Source: Strongylocentrotus droebachiensis
Taxonomy: Eukaryota > Echinodermata > Echinoidea > Camarodonta > Strongylocentrotidae
Reading direction: 5' to 3'
Assembly: GCA_035222895.1 (NCBI GenBank)
Contig: JAVYIG010002208.1
Span: 124,001 to 188,000, forward strand
DNA: 64,000 nucleotides
How positions within the stretch are numbered: the first letter of the stretch is position 1; each line of letters starts with the position of its first letter. This document shows positions 1-11,803 of this stretch, piece after piece. The translations under genes and the position numbers were made by a program. Under the pieces are notes generated by a model. The model saw only the letters and a list, made by a program, of their open reading frames with translations, was not told the origin of the DNA and did not search any database.

Positions 1-1280
1 TGCCTCTTTTCAGGTACGAGAAGTGCCCCTTTTCACTTTTGATAAGTGCCCCCTTCACCTCTGATAATTGCCCTATTCAAAACTGAGAGGTGCCCCTTTT
101 ACTTTGACAACTGCCCCTTTTTTCCTTTGTAAGAAGTGCCCCTTCTCCTTTTAATAACTACCCCTTTTTTAAACTCGGATGAGCACACCTTTAATTTCAA
201 CATGTGCCCCTTTTTTTCTTCTAATAAGTGCCCCTTTTCCTTATGATAAGTGCCCCCATTAAAAAGAGAGAGCTCCTTCCCCTTCTCATAACTACCGCTT
301 TCCCTTTCTAATAAGTGCCCCTTTTCCTTATGATAAGTGCCCCCATTAAAAAGAAAAAGCTCCCTCCCCTTCTCATAACGGCCCTTTTTTAAAATTTGAA
401 CGGTGCCCCCTTTTCATTCAACAAATGCACATTTTCCTTTATTATAAGTGCCCCTTTTCATATCTGGTCAGTGCCTCTTTTCACCTCTGATAATTCCCTT
501 TTTAATAATGATACGTGCCCCTTTTCCTTTCTAATAAGGGACCTGTCCCCTTTTCACCTCTTATAAATGCCCCTATCAAAATCTGATGGGTGCCCTTTTT
601 CCGTCAACAAATGCCTATTTCCCATTTTCGTAAACGCCTCTTTTTCATCAGGTGAGTGCCTCTTTTCAGGTGAAAAAATGCCTCATGTTCACCTCTTATA
701 ATTATCCTTTGTACTTTGACACGTGCTCCTTTTCTTTTCTAATAAGTGTCTTATCCCTTTCGATAATTGTCCCCTTTTCATGAAATCATTAAACATGCCC
801 CTTATTTAAAGCGACTAAGAGCAATTTCCCCCAAAGTTCGCTCGCTGCGCTCGCTCGCATTTAAAGATGATATAATTATGTTAGTTATCAAAGGTCTTTT
901 CAGTCTTCCGTTAAGAGAATGTGCTTATAACCCCATCACGATTGGCTTTTTTCCTCTTTATAAGATGTAATTTTTCGCACTGCGACCTCGCAGATCTTTA
1001 AAATTTTTCTCGCTCGCTTCGCTCGCTCGTAAATGCATATTCAGACATCCCACCCAACTGTAAAGTATGATGCTTAAGCGATATCTTGTATGATGTATGA
1101 AGAGAAACAAATATTGAAATCATCCCTGATAATGTAATCACAATGCAGGGGTATGTACCAATGTCTAAAAAATTGTATATTTTCGCTTTGAGATTTCCCA
1201 CTGTAGGTGCCCTTTTTTCTTCAGAAAGTGCCCTTTTTTGTTGGTGCCCCCCCACTTTGGAAGTCGCTCGACCGCCCCTG
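1..1280. mobile_element. Right part of a hAT-like non-autonomous element with GTGCCCC minisatellite
   Basis: From base 1 to about 760 the plus strand repeats a degenerate 22-30-bp unit around AAGTGCCCCTTTTC, including an ~85-bp direct duplication (219-303 and 305-387). The same motif recurs at 1207-1245, and the repeat ends at 1280 in GTCGCTCGACCGCCCCTG. Read on the other strand this is CAGGGGCGGTCGAGCG, the CAGGGGCGG type of terminus seen in other elements here. The left end lies outside the window. Calling it one element is an inference. Confidence 0.45.
838..1037. repeat. Inverted CGCTCGC clusters
   Basis: CGCTCGCTGCGCTCGCTCG near 838 and CGCTCGCTTCGCTCGCTCG near 1012 are short GC-rich motifs flanking about 155 bp of AT-rich DNA. 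The first runs into GCATTTA and the second into GTAAATGC, so they are not perfect inverted copies. The second contains GCTTCGC, complement of the stable GCGAAGC mini-hairpin. Confidence 0.4.
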
Positions 1281-2190
1281 TTAAGGTGTCAAGTGTTTAA
1301 CCTTAGTGTTTGCTTAAACTTGGCTCAGTTACATAGATAACATTCGTAAGCCTGCATATCCATGTGGAAATGTTTAGGCGTGCTGAATACACACCAGACA
1401 ATCAAATATCAAACAAATTTTGTATTGATGAAGCTCTTCAGAAGTGGTAAAGGACTCTCTTGCACGTTGTGTCTTTCATGTTCAAGATTTGTAAATCAAC
1501 AATGCGCAGACACCGAGACGACTTGCTGTGAGATACAGAGATTTCGATTCTTGTTCATGACGACGAGTTCGTCTCTGTTAACAAAAGAATGGGGCGATTA
1601 ATATTCATTTCATATTACGGTGTTAAAAATGCTGTTTCGTGTTCAACAGTCACGCACAAAGATTTAACTCTTGTTCTACAAAAAATTATGGGTGACAAGT
1701 TCCTAGTTTTCAACGTATTAGCGCAACAAAACCCCTTCTCCGGTCGACGCTCCCGAATAGAATGACGTCATATCACCTCTTCTGGTGTAAACAGATCTAA
1801 TAATGCGGTCATGAATCATCGAAAATATGCGGCACAATTTGTATGGCCCGGGGTGAGAGCTTGTACCCCTTGTGTAGAATAATGTGCCGAAGGCTCGGAA
1901 AGATTGTTTGCATCGTCGCCAAGGCAACGCGAGTGGTAAATGGGTCTGCGTCAATGGATGGGACAGAATCAATACAAGAGGGGAAAAATTGTTTAAATTT
2001 CCCAATTTAAAGAGTGGGATCATGTATCTTGACCTTAGTTCTCGGTGGTATACACAATCAATGTCATATTCAAGTTTGTTGTAAAGGGGGGACGGATGGG
2101 CACAGCAATTCCAATATAAATTTCTGTTTTAAAAAAAAATATTAAAAATAACTTTATTAAATTTGCAGGTGCCCTCTGTGGTTCTAAAAT
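1281..2190. other. No gene seen
   Basis: Mixed-composition DNA. Short ORFs on both strands lack recognisable domains or splice-consistent structure. Confidence 0.5.
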
Positions 2191-2196
2191 GTCGGG

Positions 2197-2883
2197 TTAC
2201 ATACGATATGCCAGATTGCGTTTCAAAAGGGGGGCATTACAAGAAAAATACAAAGGGAAGGAGCAAACAAATTTGTATGGGAATGTGGGGTTAACAAAAA
2301 GGGCAATTAGCCTTATGAACGTCAAACCCTTAAAAAGTATACACTGTATTGTTGAGAAAAGAAAAAAGGAAAAGGAAAGCCGAGAGAATCTAAACACCAA
2401 TACAAAAGAAGAAACAAAAAAAGGAAGAAGGGAAGGGGAGGGGGAATCCATTAAAAAGTGCATTAACTGAAACGTAACGTCATTTATTTTGAGATTGAAT
2501 ACAATAATAAAAGATGGGATTTGTTTAAAAATATTCAGTGAAGTAGAGTTTTTTATATTAAATGGGATATTTTTCCACAAAACTGGCCCTTTGAAAAAAA
2601 CTGTATTTTTTGAAACATTTGTACGGATTTTAGGAAAATGAAAATGACCAGCATTACGGGTTTCATAAGAATGTATTTCATAATTGTAAGTAAATTTACA
2701 TGACATGGACCTTGGCAATAATCCCTTAGAACACATAAACATAAATATAGCAATATTAACATTATTTATATCATAAACATTTAGAAGCTTTAATTGTTGA
2801 AAAAGTGGCAAAGTGTGGGCATTGAACGGGGCATCGTAAAGTAATCGAACAGCCTTCTTTTGTAATTTAAATAATTTCGTCAT
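2197..2883 (-). mobile_element. LINE fragment: C-terminal reverse-transcriptase region (CR1/L2/Jockey-like)
   Basis: The minus-strand frame from 2883 to about 2480 encodes LQKKAVRLL...LFQQLKLLNV...YETRNAGHFHFPK...GPVLWKNIP...SLNIFKQ. This order (Q-K-A-x-R, LF..L..L.V, Y.TR, GP.LWN.IP, FK) is the conserved tail after the RT domain of CR1/L2/Jockey-type non-LTR retrotransposons. The 5' part is missing (typical 5' truncation), with a stop shortly upstream of 2883. The rest of the open frame to 2197 is A/G-rich low-complexity sequence, perhaps the 3' UTR. Confidence 0.75.
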
Positions 2884-2910
2884 AAAATATCAGAACCATT
2901 TGACCATGTA

Positions 2911-3726
2911 ATATTACACTAATTAATGTGTGGAATTATCAAAGCATAATATAACATAATCAAAATATATCGTGGGAAGTGTCTTAATCGATAAATAATA
3001 CCAACTCCCTCAGCAACTCTATTACTCTATTATATATTATATCAAAATAAACTTATATTAATCCTCTTTAAGATGATATGCAATGACAATCGTACTATTC
3101 ATGCATTGATGAGCGTAGCAATTTAACAACTAATATATAAGTCACCGAAAGAAAATTGCAAAAATGGAGCATCCGACCATTAAAATGTTGATGAGCATTT
3201 GAGGGTATCCAAGTCATAACCATGCAGTCCTTGGACTACAAATGACATCCAGAGCTCAGTCCTACTCATTTTTTCTCATTCTTTGTTTTCATCGTTAAAC
3301 AGGGGTGTCTTAAAATACAGATGCACATGTTCATTAACATTTAAATGGCTAAATACCTGATTTATTTGGGCAATTTTCTTAATCGGAACGGTTGAATGTA
3401 TATGCTCCCATCAAAGCGTGAAAGTTCAGAACTCAATCTTAAAAATGTTGGTAGAATGTCAAGTTTATTCGGTATAAAAATGTTATCATGTTTTTCTTGA
3501 CGGTTTATATGAAAAATCTTGGACAATAACGAGTGTCCACTTTCTTTTTTACTGAGTTTAATAAATACAATTCGTAATACACAAGTTGGATTTGATATGG
3601 GCCTCAGTAAATTCATGAAATAAAAACATAATTACGTATTTATCCAAGGGAGATGTGCTAAATAATTATTTTAAATTTGTGTTCGTTCATTTCATGATAA
3701 TTATCATCCATGTACTATAGTAACTA
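2911..3726. other. No gene seen
   Basis: AT-rich DNA with only short shadow ORFs and no recognisable repeat family. Confidence 0.5.
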
Positions 3727-3931
3727 CTGCTCCCGCTACTACTACTACAACTACTACTACTACTACAACTACTACTACTTCTACTACTACTTCTACTAGT
3801 AGTATTACTATTTCTTCTTCTTCTTCTTCTTCTTCTTCTTCGTCGTTGTATCATGTTTAATTCTTATACTCTGCATGCTCCTATCATTTTTCATCCTTAT
3901 TATGTTGCTCCTCCTCCTCCTCCTCCTCATT

Positions 3932-4013
<82 letters not shown>

Positions 4014-4017
4014 CACA
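3727..4017. repeat. (ACT)n/(TTC)n trinucleotide microsatellite
   Basis: Long imperfect runs of CTA/ACT and CTT triplets, with the longest pure ACT block at about 3931-4010. A poly-Thr ORF over it is a repeat artefact. Confidence 0.95.
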
Positions 4018-4230
4018 GAGAGGAATCTAGTCATCCTTCGTTTTTATTACTCTTATCCTTCTGTTATTCAGCTCTACAATCCATCACAGCGCGTGCATAC
4101 AGTGCTCTAATATTCTCGTTTTAATTAATTTGCCAACCGTTCCTTCTACGACGCAAACAAAATTAATTACTCAACTTGTTTGAGATGTAATTCGCGGGGG
4201 TGAATTTTAATCCATTACTGTCTGTTACCA

Positions 4231-4541
4231 GGGGGGTGTTTCACAAAGATCCTAAGTAGAACTTAACTCTAAGTTGGACTTAAAAATTATGGAAAGCCAT
4301 TAGCATCTTTGAAAACATTTTGTAAAAGTTATTGTAAAAGGCATAAAATGTTAATTCAAATCATTCATATTTTCTATCATCAAGGAGATTTCATGTTCTG
4401 GATGTAGAATTTATAAAAAGTCTAAAATACTTGAATTTCTGCTTTTGAATATATTTCATTTTAAGGCTCTAATGGCTGTCCATAATTTTTAAGTCCAACT
4501 TAGTGTTAAGTTCAACTTAGGATCTTTGTGAAACACCCCCC
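4231..4541. mobile_element. Foldback MITE, family A copy 1 (311 bp)
   Basis: Begins GGGGGGTGTTTCACAAAGAT and ends with the complement. The homology continues inward: AAGTTGGACTTAAAAATTAT on the left pairs with ATAATTTTTAAGTCCAACTT on the right, so nearly the whole element can fold. Three relatives occur at 31859, 45407 and 48147. No coding capacity, and no clear target duplication seen. Confidence 0.85.
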
Positions 4542-4798
4542 GGGTGTTTGTTTACAATGTCTGGTGACATTCCTTCGTTGCTTACAAATAAATCAACGTA
4601 AATAATACAGTACGCCCGACCCTTATATCTGTTATAAAGTGATACAATATACATGTAGGAGGTGCCGAATACGAGTGGTTTGAACTTCTTCTTTTTCCTT
4701 TTTTATTTTGTTATTTAACTGCCCTTTAAAAAATTAAAATGTTACAATATAAGGGGCCAAGGACATCCCAAAATGGCAGGTTAACACTGTCTTTTGTG

Positions 4799-4918
4799 CC
4801 TCGGTCACACATATAAGACCGATAACAGACCGACATGCATACCGAACAAGAAACTACATACTGTACATTATTACGGCAAAATGGCGAAGAACCAGTAGGT
4901 TTGGCGGTGTGACCGAGG
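4799..4918. mobile_element. Small TIR element with CCTCGGTCACAC ends
   Basis: A 120-bp segment with perfect 12-bp inverted ends CCTCGGTCACAC / GTGTGACCGAGG. A related but diverged stretch with CGGTCTGGTGTCGGTC lies at about 7475-7595. Confidence 0.65.
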
Positions 4919-7070
4919 TATCCAACATTTTGAATTGTTGGATCCAGTATGTTACAGAGTAAATCTACCATTTGAAAAATTTGGACACTCCTCGAGCCTT
5001 TTAAACGTTGATGTTAGAGTGTGGATAAGCGATGGCCGTAGGTTAAAACCCCGGCACGGTACAAACGTAATGTCCCTTTGGCAAGAAAATCAAGTTACGT
5101 TTACCACTCCGTACTTCCCCTCCCCTCCCCAATGAATTTGAAGCCCTAAACGATTTTGAAGCATCCAAAGAAAGCAAATAATTGCCAAATATGAAATATG
5201 AAGAAAAAATGTTAAGTGCAGTTGCTATAATGTTTTCAACGTCTATCATTTTAAATATAAAGGCTTCACATCCCTTCGCATTTTATTCACGCTCGTTACG
5301 ATATCCGCTTGAAATCTTATCATAAAAATGCATGAATTCAGCACTCAACTACTCAATCATATAATAATATTTTGAATTTACTCACGGTATCTTAAAAAAA
5401 CATTTGCAGTGGCGATGAACTCGTACACACGTTCTAACCCCATTGCAGCGGTTCTTAAACTGAACGTCGTGAAGTAGAAACAGATGAATTTTTGATAATA
5501 ACTTATAAATTTCACTAACCGTGAAACGCGCCTGGTGACTGTTAAAATGGGGTTAAATCCCTACACGTTCCGGTTAAATCCCTTGTGTTTTACATGTTCA
5601 AATTGTAAATATCTGTCCCACACACGTTCCGGGTCCTGAGCCGATGTCATCTCCCGTCAATAAAGATCAAATCATAATAAAAGAAGAATGCGATCCCAAA
5701 TAAAAGATCTTATCTGTTCGGTAGAGATGCGATAACAACACGTACGCGTCCGTCAAACCACGTTGATCATTTTCACGAAACCGTCGTAAATCCAAGCTCC
5801 TATAATAATACGCGTTAATATCAATACACGTGAATCTATAGGATGTATGCGAAGTTGTACTTACGACGGTTTCATGAAACGATGCCCGGATTTCTAACAC
5901 TACTTTGATCGGTTGATGGCACCTAGATTGTCATAAAAAGTCATAAACAAAAGTTCAGAGAGATGTTTGTTGGTTGTATTGGAAAATATTCTGCCTGTCG
6001 CCTTTCTTATCTAGATTATCCGGAAAGCAGCTATGAGTTTGAACGTTTACAGAGTTCTTAAGACAATATGACTTTTAGATGTGTTTTGAGAAGTATTTTG
6101 TTATTACAACTCCTATCAGCCGGACTATCGACTCGATTTAGAAAAGCAAAAAGGGGTCAAGCGTTTTATTTTATTTGATCTTATTAAAAAATGTCACTCA
6201 ATGCACACCATAAAGAAGTATCCAATAAGAACCATTATATTTAAATTGCCTGGTTTACTGCCTGTAAATGACCATTAATGAAGTTCAAGTATGGGTTTGT
6301 TGACTTTATCACGTTATAATGTTATTATCGCGAGGTTTCTCGAACTATCCCCCAAAACGATGTTGATCGGCAATATCAACAGAATTCAGAGTCAATATAA
6401 CAATTACATATGATGAGAAACCTTAAGTTGACTCATTCTTTTCAAAAAAAGAATTGATTTTATTGTTTTATTATTTGTTTAGTCATATTCAATCTTCCAT
6501 TTCAAGCTAACTTTTTAATAATAATAATGATAGGTACATTAAGATAGCGCAGAAAATAAATACTATATGATTTTAACACTATTGCGCTTAATACAAAGAA
6601 GTATTAACTCAGATTCGATCCATTAAAAGTTCATCACAAACCTTCGCAAAAACCTGCGATAAATGTTTGGTAATAGAAAAACAAAATCACATGTGATCTA
6701 ATTTAGTTGACCAGCTCTAAATGGTCACGTAGAGGGTATTGCAAAGCTAATATTTGTTTTAGTTTTTCAAATATTCCAGGAAAAAATTTAGAGTTCTTTT
6801 GTTTAGGCCTATACATCTTTTAATGTCATAATGACATTCGGGGGGGGGGGATTTTTTATTTTTTAAGGAAACTTTAGTGTTTTAGAAGGGCCAGATTGTT
6901 AAGTAAGCTATAATAGTAAAGCAACCAATTTGCTTATTAAAGCAACCTATATCATTACATAGATTTAAAATGCCTTACACCCCCCCCCTCCCCTCCACCA
7001 CACGCATAACATACACACAGTTTTTGTTTATTGGTTGGACGTGTAATACTCTTAGGCTTAAAGCCCCTCT
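4919..7070. other. Gene-free AT-rich DNA
   Basis: No open frame with protein-like composition. Contains a G-run at 6839-6850 and C-runs near 6981. Confidence 0.5.
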
Positions 7071-7332
7071 AAGGTGTTTGGAGCCCCAAATTTTACTTCA
7101 ATTGTAACATAATGTGAAAGAGGATGACATTTAGACAAACTTCTGCAAAGATTTCCTATAATTTAGGATTTCTGTTGTACGCAGAAAACCTAAATTTTTG
7201 TATTTCTTCATCAATATTCGACCTCAAACACATTTTTTTTTTAATCCTTGGAGAAAGGTGACTTTAAATGACATCCTCTTTCACATTATGGTACAATTTA
7301 AGTAAAATTTTGCCGTCAAATTAGAGGGGCTT
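7071..7332. mobile_element. Foldback element with AAGCCCCTCTAA ends
   Basis: Inverted ends AAGCCCCTCTAA and TTAGAGGGGCTT continue inward as long arms (GTGAAAGAGGATGACATTT paired with AAATGACATCCTCTTTCAC). The loop is about 100 bp. Non-coding MITE-like hairpin, about 262 bp. Confidence 0.75.
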
Positions 7333-7400
7333 GAAGGGAAGGATCCATCCGGTAAAACTTTTTGAATAACTGTGGTTTAGATGATCTCTGGACAGAAGGT

Positions 7401-7452
7401 CTATACACAAACCTAGGTTTGTAGAAAAACCTCTTTTGTGAATTCGGGCCTA
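7401..7452. mobile_element. Fragment of the CCCGAATTCACAAA foldback family
   Basis: AACCTAGGTTTGTAGAAAAACCTCTTTTGTGAATTCGGGCC-type sequence matches one arm of the complete copy at 22673-22820. Confidence 0.5.
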
Positions 7453-8436
7453 AATATGCAGTATTTATATCTCAGCCTCAATCGCCACACCGACGCTTCA
7501 ACGAATTCGAAACCGACAGATTTTTGTCATTTGGAGTAATGTAATTTTTTGTTCGGTCTGGTGTCGGTCTGGTGTCGGTCTCGTTTGTGTGACTTCAGTT
7601 TTAATCTGAACAGATATCCATGATTTAATATCAACTATTTATTAAGCACCGACTTAACATTCATTTAATGCTAAAGGAGCAAAGGAGAACAGGGGTACAT
7701 AATTACAACAATGGAAAGAGAAAAGGGAACATCTCGAGGAATCAATATTGAACAACTAAGTCTTATCTCGCTTTGATCGACAACTTCTATTCTTCTCTTC
7801 TTGTTGTTCAAGTCCAACCAGAGTCAACATATTTTTGAGGTTAGCCAAATATCGACTGATCGATCGTCATGATTGTTTGCGTGCTTTGTGGTCATTGTCC
7901 AGCAAAATGGAGAAATTCCAGAAGAACAAATACCACATCAATTACATTTCAAATTCGTGTTCTGTAATTGTTTCTCGACCCACTTCATTCTTTTCAAACA
8001 ATTTGGAAGGACTGTGGTCAATTTGAAGGTATTTCAAGAATGAAGCCCTAAGGGGCTGGACTTTTTGAAAGGTATGGGTTTAACACTTGTCTTTTTTAAT
8101 CATGCTAATGTATAGTTGACATGCCATGTCATGAGTTGATCACCGATCACTTCACGATAGTGCATAATCTATTCATTTGCGTAACCTTTAACAATGTTTA
8201 TCGACCCTTTAAACGTTATACGTGGTTAAAGAGAGATGTAAATTTAAGTCATAAAGTATACCGAAATGTTGTTACAAAATGACTATTTTATTATATATTA
8301 TTATCATTTTTCAAATATCAAAGTACGTAATTCTATCTAAAATCTTTGAAAGGAGTATATTCACTCTAAAAAAAGAGTAAGGTGATTTTTTTTTTCATAT
8401 AGCATATTGGGTGAACAAAAGAACATGGATATGTGT

Positions 8437-8510
8437 TGGCTTACTTCGATGCATCGGGTCTTCGCGACCAACCGACCCGACGCGATGACCCGATGATTTG
8501 AAGTAAGCCA
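8437..8510. repeat. 74-bp imperfect palindrome
   Basis: The left arm TGGCTTACTTCGATGCATCG pairs with CGATGATTTGAAGTAAGCCA on the right, continuing into GGGTC/GACCC and CGCGA/TCGCG. It is flanked by ordinary AT-rich DNA and no second copy was noticed. Confidence 0.7.
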
Positions 8511-10250
8511 TATTTGTTGAGAAATTTATAATACAATATTAAGTAAAGCTTACTCAAGAATGTGGTCATCTTTTACCAGACACAGTACATGCACGTTCTC
8601 TTTTTTTTTTTTAACCCTATCCTGTCTATGGATAGGATTTTACCAAACTATTGACTCACTTTTAAGAGTTTTAATTTGAAATATTATTCTACTCGAGGGT
8701 ATCAAGACTCTGGACTACCGTCCCGGAGCTCTGGGAAAATTTGGAAAACTATCCCGGATAACTACCCCCGAACCCTCCCCACCCCACCCACCCCCATGAC
8801 GACTAACTTTACAACAAAACATTCGAAGCGAAGACAGTTACCCAGGCAATCCCCCGAGCCAGGGCAATATGCACGTTGGAGATTATTTGTCGCCGTTTAT
8901 TTGTCAAAGTGGATAGTTTTCGCCTTTAGTTTCGGGTTATTGTCCGGGTGAAGTTGTCAGGATATCGACATTTTTTTTCAATATACACACTGGATACTAT
9001 TTCTTGTAGAGAAATTGGCTCTCAGTAATTCACGATTGTTCATCCTACAGTATGTGAGTTCTTAGACCAGAACAATTATACGCAAGGTAACACAATTTCG
9101 CTAGAAATGAAATTCGTTGAAAAAAAAACTCTAAAAATATGTTATTGTATTGGAGAGCAAGACTTCTTATACTCCTTGCATGCCATCAACTATGATAATG
9201 TTCCTAATCTTATATATTCTTATTTACCCAGGATAAAATGAGAACATATTATGTTAAACTTTTACCCTAGGCATATGTTAAGCGACCAGTATTGGCATAT
9301 AACTGATAATCAGTCAATGCTTGGCTATGTTTGTGTATAATTGTCATTTGGGGCAAATGACAACAAATAACCTTTTTTTATATATTTGTTTTACCTGCAG
9401 GCCTGAGTATACTTCGAGTGCAATTACGCTGAAAAACGAATTTTATCACATGTACCATGCACCTTTTAGGTCCATACATGAAGACAAAAAACCATGTAAA
9501 CATGCCTAGTCTACAAATGATTAATTTCTCACATTTCTTATTATTTTCAAAAGGATAGAAAACTGTTTTTGACATTTTCATTTAATATGAGAGAAATTTT
9601 CAGTTAATACCGCATTTGTGTTGTTGCATAGCGAGGCAATGGCGGAGTTTGCGACTAATACCAACTCGTGCACTCTTTTAAAACCCAATTGTTACAACAT
9701 AGTGATTATTATGTAGTTATTTTTAAAACTCTGGCACCTCCCTTAAATAGCACACTTTAAGCATTTTGCTTTACTATTCTTCTGCACCTGTAGTTTAAAT
9801 TCAATAATAAAAAGATGTTTACATCAATATCTTGGACTCGTGCATAATTATCATTACATCTTCAGAAGGAGTTTAATATGTCATGCCATGTCATGATGTA
9901 TGCCCACGGTGTTCAATCACTATGCAACTGAGGACGATAATATAGACAATTAATGCTTACCTGGATGTAGCCCCGATTAGACGCCTCAACGTAACAGCAT
10001 AGTCCTATTGCTCGTCGCAAAAAGTATAGTCCTCATCATTAAAAAGTTGATTCCGCGGTTCAATCAAGAATATTTCCATGTTTTAACCGCCATTGGTATA
10101 CATGGCACAGTGCGTGTCTCTTGACTTGGTGACAGAACAATGAATGACTGTAAAGTGCATGGCTCAAATTTCTCTGGAAGGACGAATTTGGTACCCATCA
10201 AGGTTTTTTGGTAGCCTTTTAATTTAATATCAGGCCAAATTTCCTAGACT
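8511..10250. other. Gene-free DNA
   Basis: No supported coding exon, RNA or repeat family seen. Confidence 0.5.
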
Positions 10251-10429
10251 CTACACGCAAAAAACTGAGGTGCTAAATGTTGGGTGCTGAGTGAGATTCT
10301 GCACTTGAAGTGCCAAAATCAGCACTTGAAGTGCCAAAATCAGCACTTGACGGGTTAACTTTAACAAGGAAACCGAAACGTGCTGAATATTTGAGTGCTG
10401 AAAACGAGTGCTATAATATGCAGCACTTA

Positions 10430-10709
10430 TCATCGAGTGCTGACTGCATAACCTGATCTGATTGGTCGGTTAGTATAATAGCTGTTACCTTGTGAATATT
10501 TGTTTTTGAATCAAATTCAGCTAAGAGATTCTTACATTCTTCATTCTCCAGGTCAATACCCAAGGCCTCAAAAGTCTGAATAACTTTGCTCCTTAAACTG
10601 TCAACAACATCAGTATTCAAAGCTGTTGCAGCAGATAACACTCTGTTTGTCATAGCATGGGTCATGTTGGTGTTTGATAAAAGAGAACCAATGAAAAATG
10701 CAGCTGGTC
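10430..10709 (-). pseudogene. Coding remnant (left part) within the TIR element
   Basis: The minus-strand frame carries RPAAFFIGSLLSNTNMTHAMT...DVVDSLRSKVIQTFEALGID, a soluble helical-looking segment without a motif I recognise. It directly abuts the foldback insertion at 10710 and lies downstream of the C2H2 remnant on the same strand, so both may come from one interrupted gene. The part past the insertion border reads the insertion and is not counted. Confidence 0.4.
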
Positions 10710-10936
10710 TCACTATATGAACATGACAGACAATGAAAGCGGACAAAATATACAGTTCCTCAGGTAGACAAAGGAACATCCCTTGACTGCTATTATGTAA
10801 AATGTGTAGAACAGGTGAATATGCATGTGACACCTGTTCTACACATTTTTACATAATAGCAGTGAAGGGATGTTCCTTTGTCTACCTAAGGAACTGTATA
10901 TTTTGTCCGCTTTCATTGTCTGTCATATTCATAGTG
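10710..10936. mobile_element. CACTA-type foldback MITE copy 1 (nested)
   Basis: 227 bp, ends CACTATATGAACATGAC / GTCATATTCATAGTG with arms of about 90 bp (AGCGGACAAAATATACAGTT and complement). It is flanked by the 3-bp duplication TCT (10707-10709, 10937-10939). CACTA termini plus a 3-bp target duplication are the signature of the EnSpm/CACTA superfamily. It sits inside the C2H2 ORF of the surrounding element, so it inserted later. Confidence 0.85.
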
Positions 10937-10939
10937 TCT

Positions 10940-11263
10940 TGTACTGTCATTATGCATTGCCCCATCTTGTTCTTGTAGTAGGCCTATCCTATCATCATCA
11001 TCATCAAATGCATCATCTGCTGCAGGATTATGCACTTCACCAACAGCAACACCCAAATCAGCATCAACTAGACCCTCCATACCCTGTACAACTTCAGGTT
11101 CAGGTTCTTCTTGTGGATGTTGGTTTAATAAATGTTTCCTGTAAGAGTTGAAAGTGGTAAATGACGAAGGACATCCACCTTGACCACATACCAAATGTAG
11201 ATGGGGCATGTCAAACAACGCATGAGTTAGCACTTGCACAAGGGCTATTCTGCTAGCACCCAA
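10940..11263 (-). pseudogene. C2H2 zinc-finger coding remnant within the TIR element
   Basis: The minus-strand frame encodes a C-X4-C-X12-H-X4-H finger (CGQGGC ... HLLNQH) followed by an acidic linker (PEPEVVQG, DDDDD). C2H2 fingers with an acidic neighbour occur at the start of several DNA-transposon-associated and host proteins. The frame is cut off by the 10710-10936 insertion. Function unknown. Confidence 0.5.
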
Positions 11264-11296
11264 AAGAGAGCAAAACTTGGCACTTTAAGTGCACAA

Positions 11297-11776
11297 CAGT
11301 CAGCTCCTTTGGGTGCTAGCAAAGTAGCCCGGGTGCAAGTGCTAAATCAGCACTTCGAGTGCAGTCACTATGCGAGCTCCTAAAAAGTGCTAAAATTGAA
11401 TCTTTAAGTGCTAAATCAGTCAGCTCCTTTGGGTGCTAGCAAAGTAGCCCGGGTGCAAGTGCTAAATCAGCACTTCGAGTGCAGTCACTATGCGAGCTCC
11501 TAAAAAGTGCTAAAATTGAATCTTTAAGTGCTAAATCAGTCAGCTCCTTTGGGTGCTAGCAAAGTAGCCCGGGTGCAAGTGCTAAATCAGCACTTCGAGT
11601 GCAGTCACTATGCGAGCTCCTAAAAAGTGCTAAAATTGAATCTTTAAGTGCTAAATCAGTCAGCTCCTTTGGGTGCTAGCAAAGTAGCCCGGGTGCAAGT
11701 GCTAAATCAGCACTTCGAGTGCAGTCACTATGCGAGCTCCTAAAAAGTGCTAAAATTGAATCTTTAAGTGCTAAAT
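11297..11776. repeat. Four head-to-tail 120-bp repeats, apparently identical
   Basis: Unit from CAGTCAGCTCCTTTGGGTGC through TTAAGTGCTAAAT. Copies at 11297, 11417, 11537 and 11657 match base for base over their shared length when read by eye; only the outer edges differ. The unit itself contains several GTGCTAAA and AGCACTT motifs of the element ends. Confidence 0.95.
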
Positions 11777-11803
11777 TTAGCACTTTTTTTTTTTGAGTGT
11801 ACT

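Larger units (their letters stand above)
10251..11803. mobile_element. TIR element with AGTGCTAAA subterminal repeats, a C2H2 ORF and a 120-bp tandem array
   Basis: Left end ACACGCAAAAAACTGAGGTG and right end (complement) ACACTCAAAAAAAAAAAGTG are imperfect inverted repeats. Many GTGCTAAAT / AGCACTTGAAGTGC motifs fill both ends. Inside are minus-strand coding remnants with a C2H2 finger, a CACTA foldback insertion and four identical 120-bp units. The whole is about 1.55 kb. Superfamily unknown: target duplication is not clear and no transposase was recognised. Confidence 0.6.

Noticed and set aside
3853-4110. Poly-Thr ORF
   Set aside because: Translation of the ACT microsatellite.
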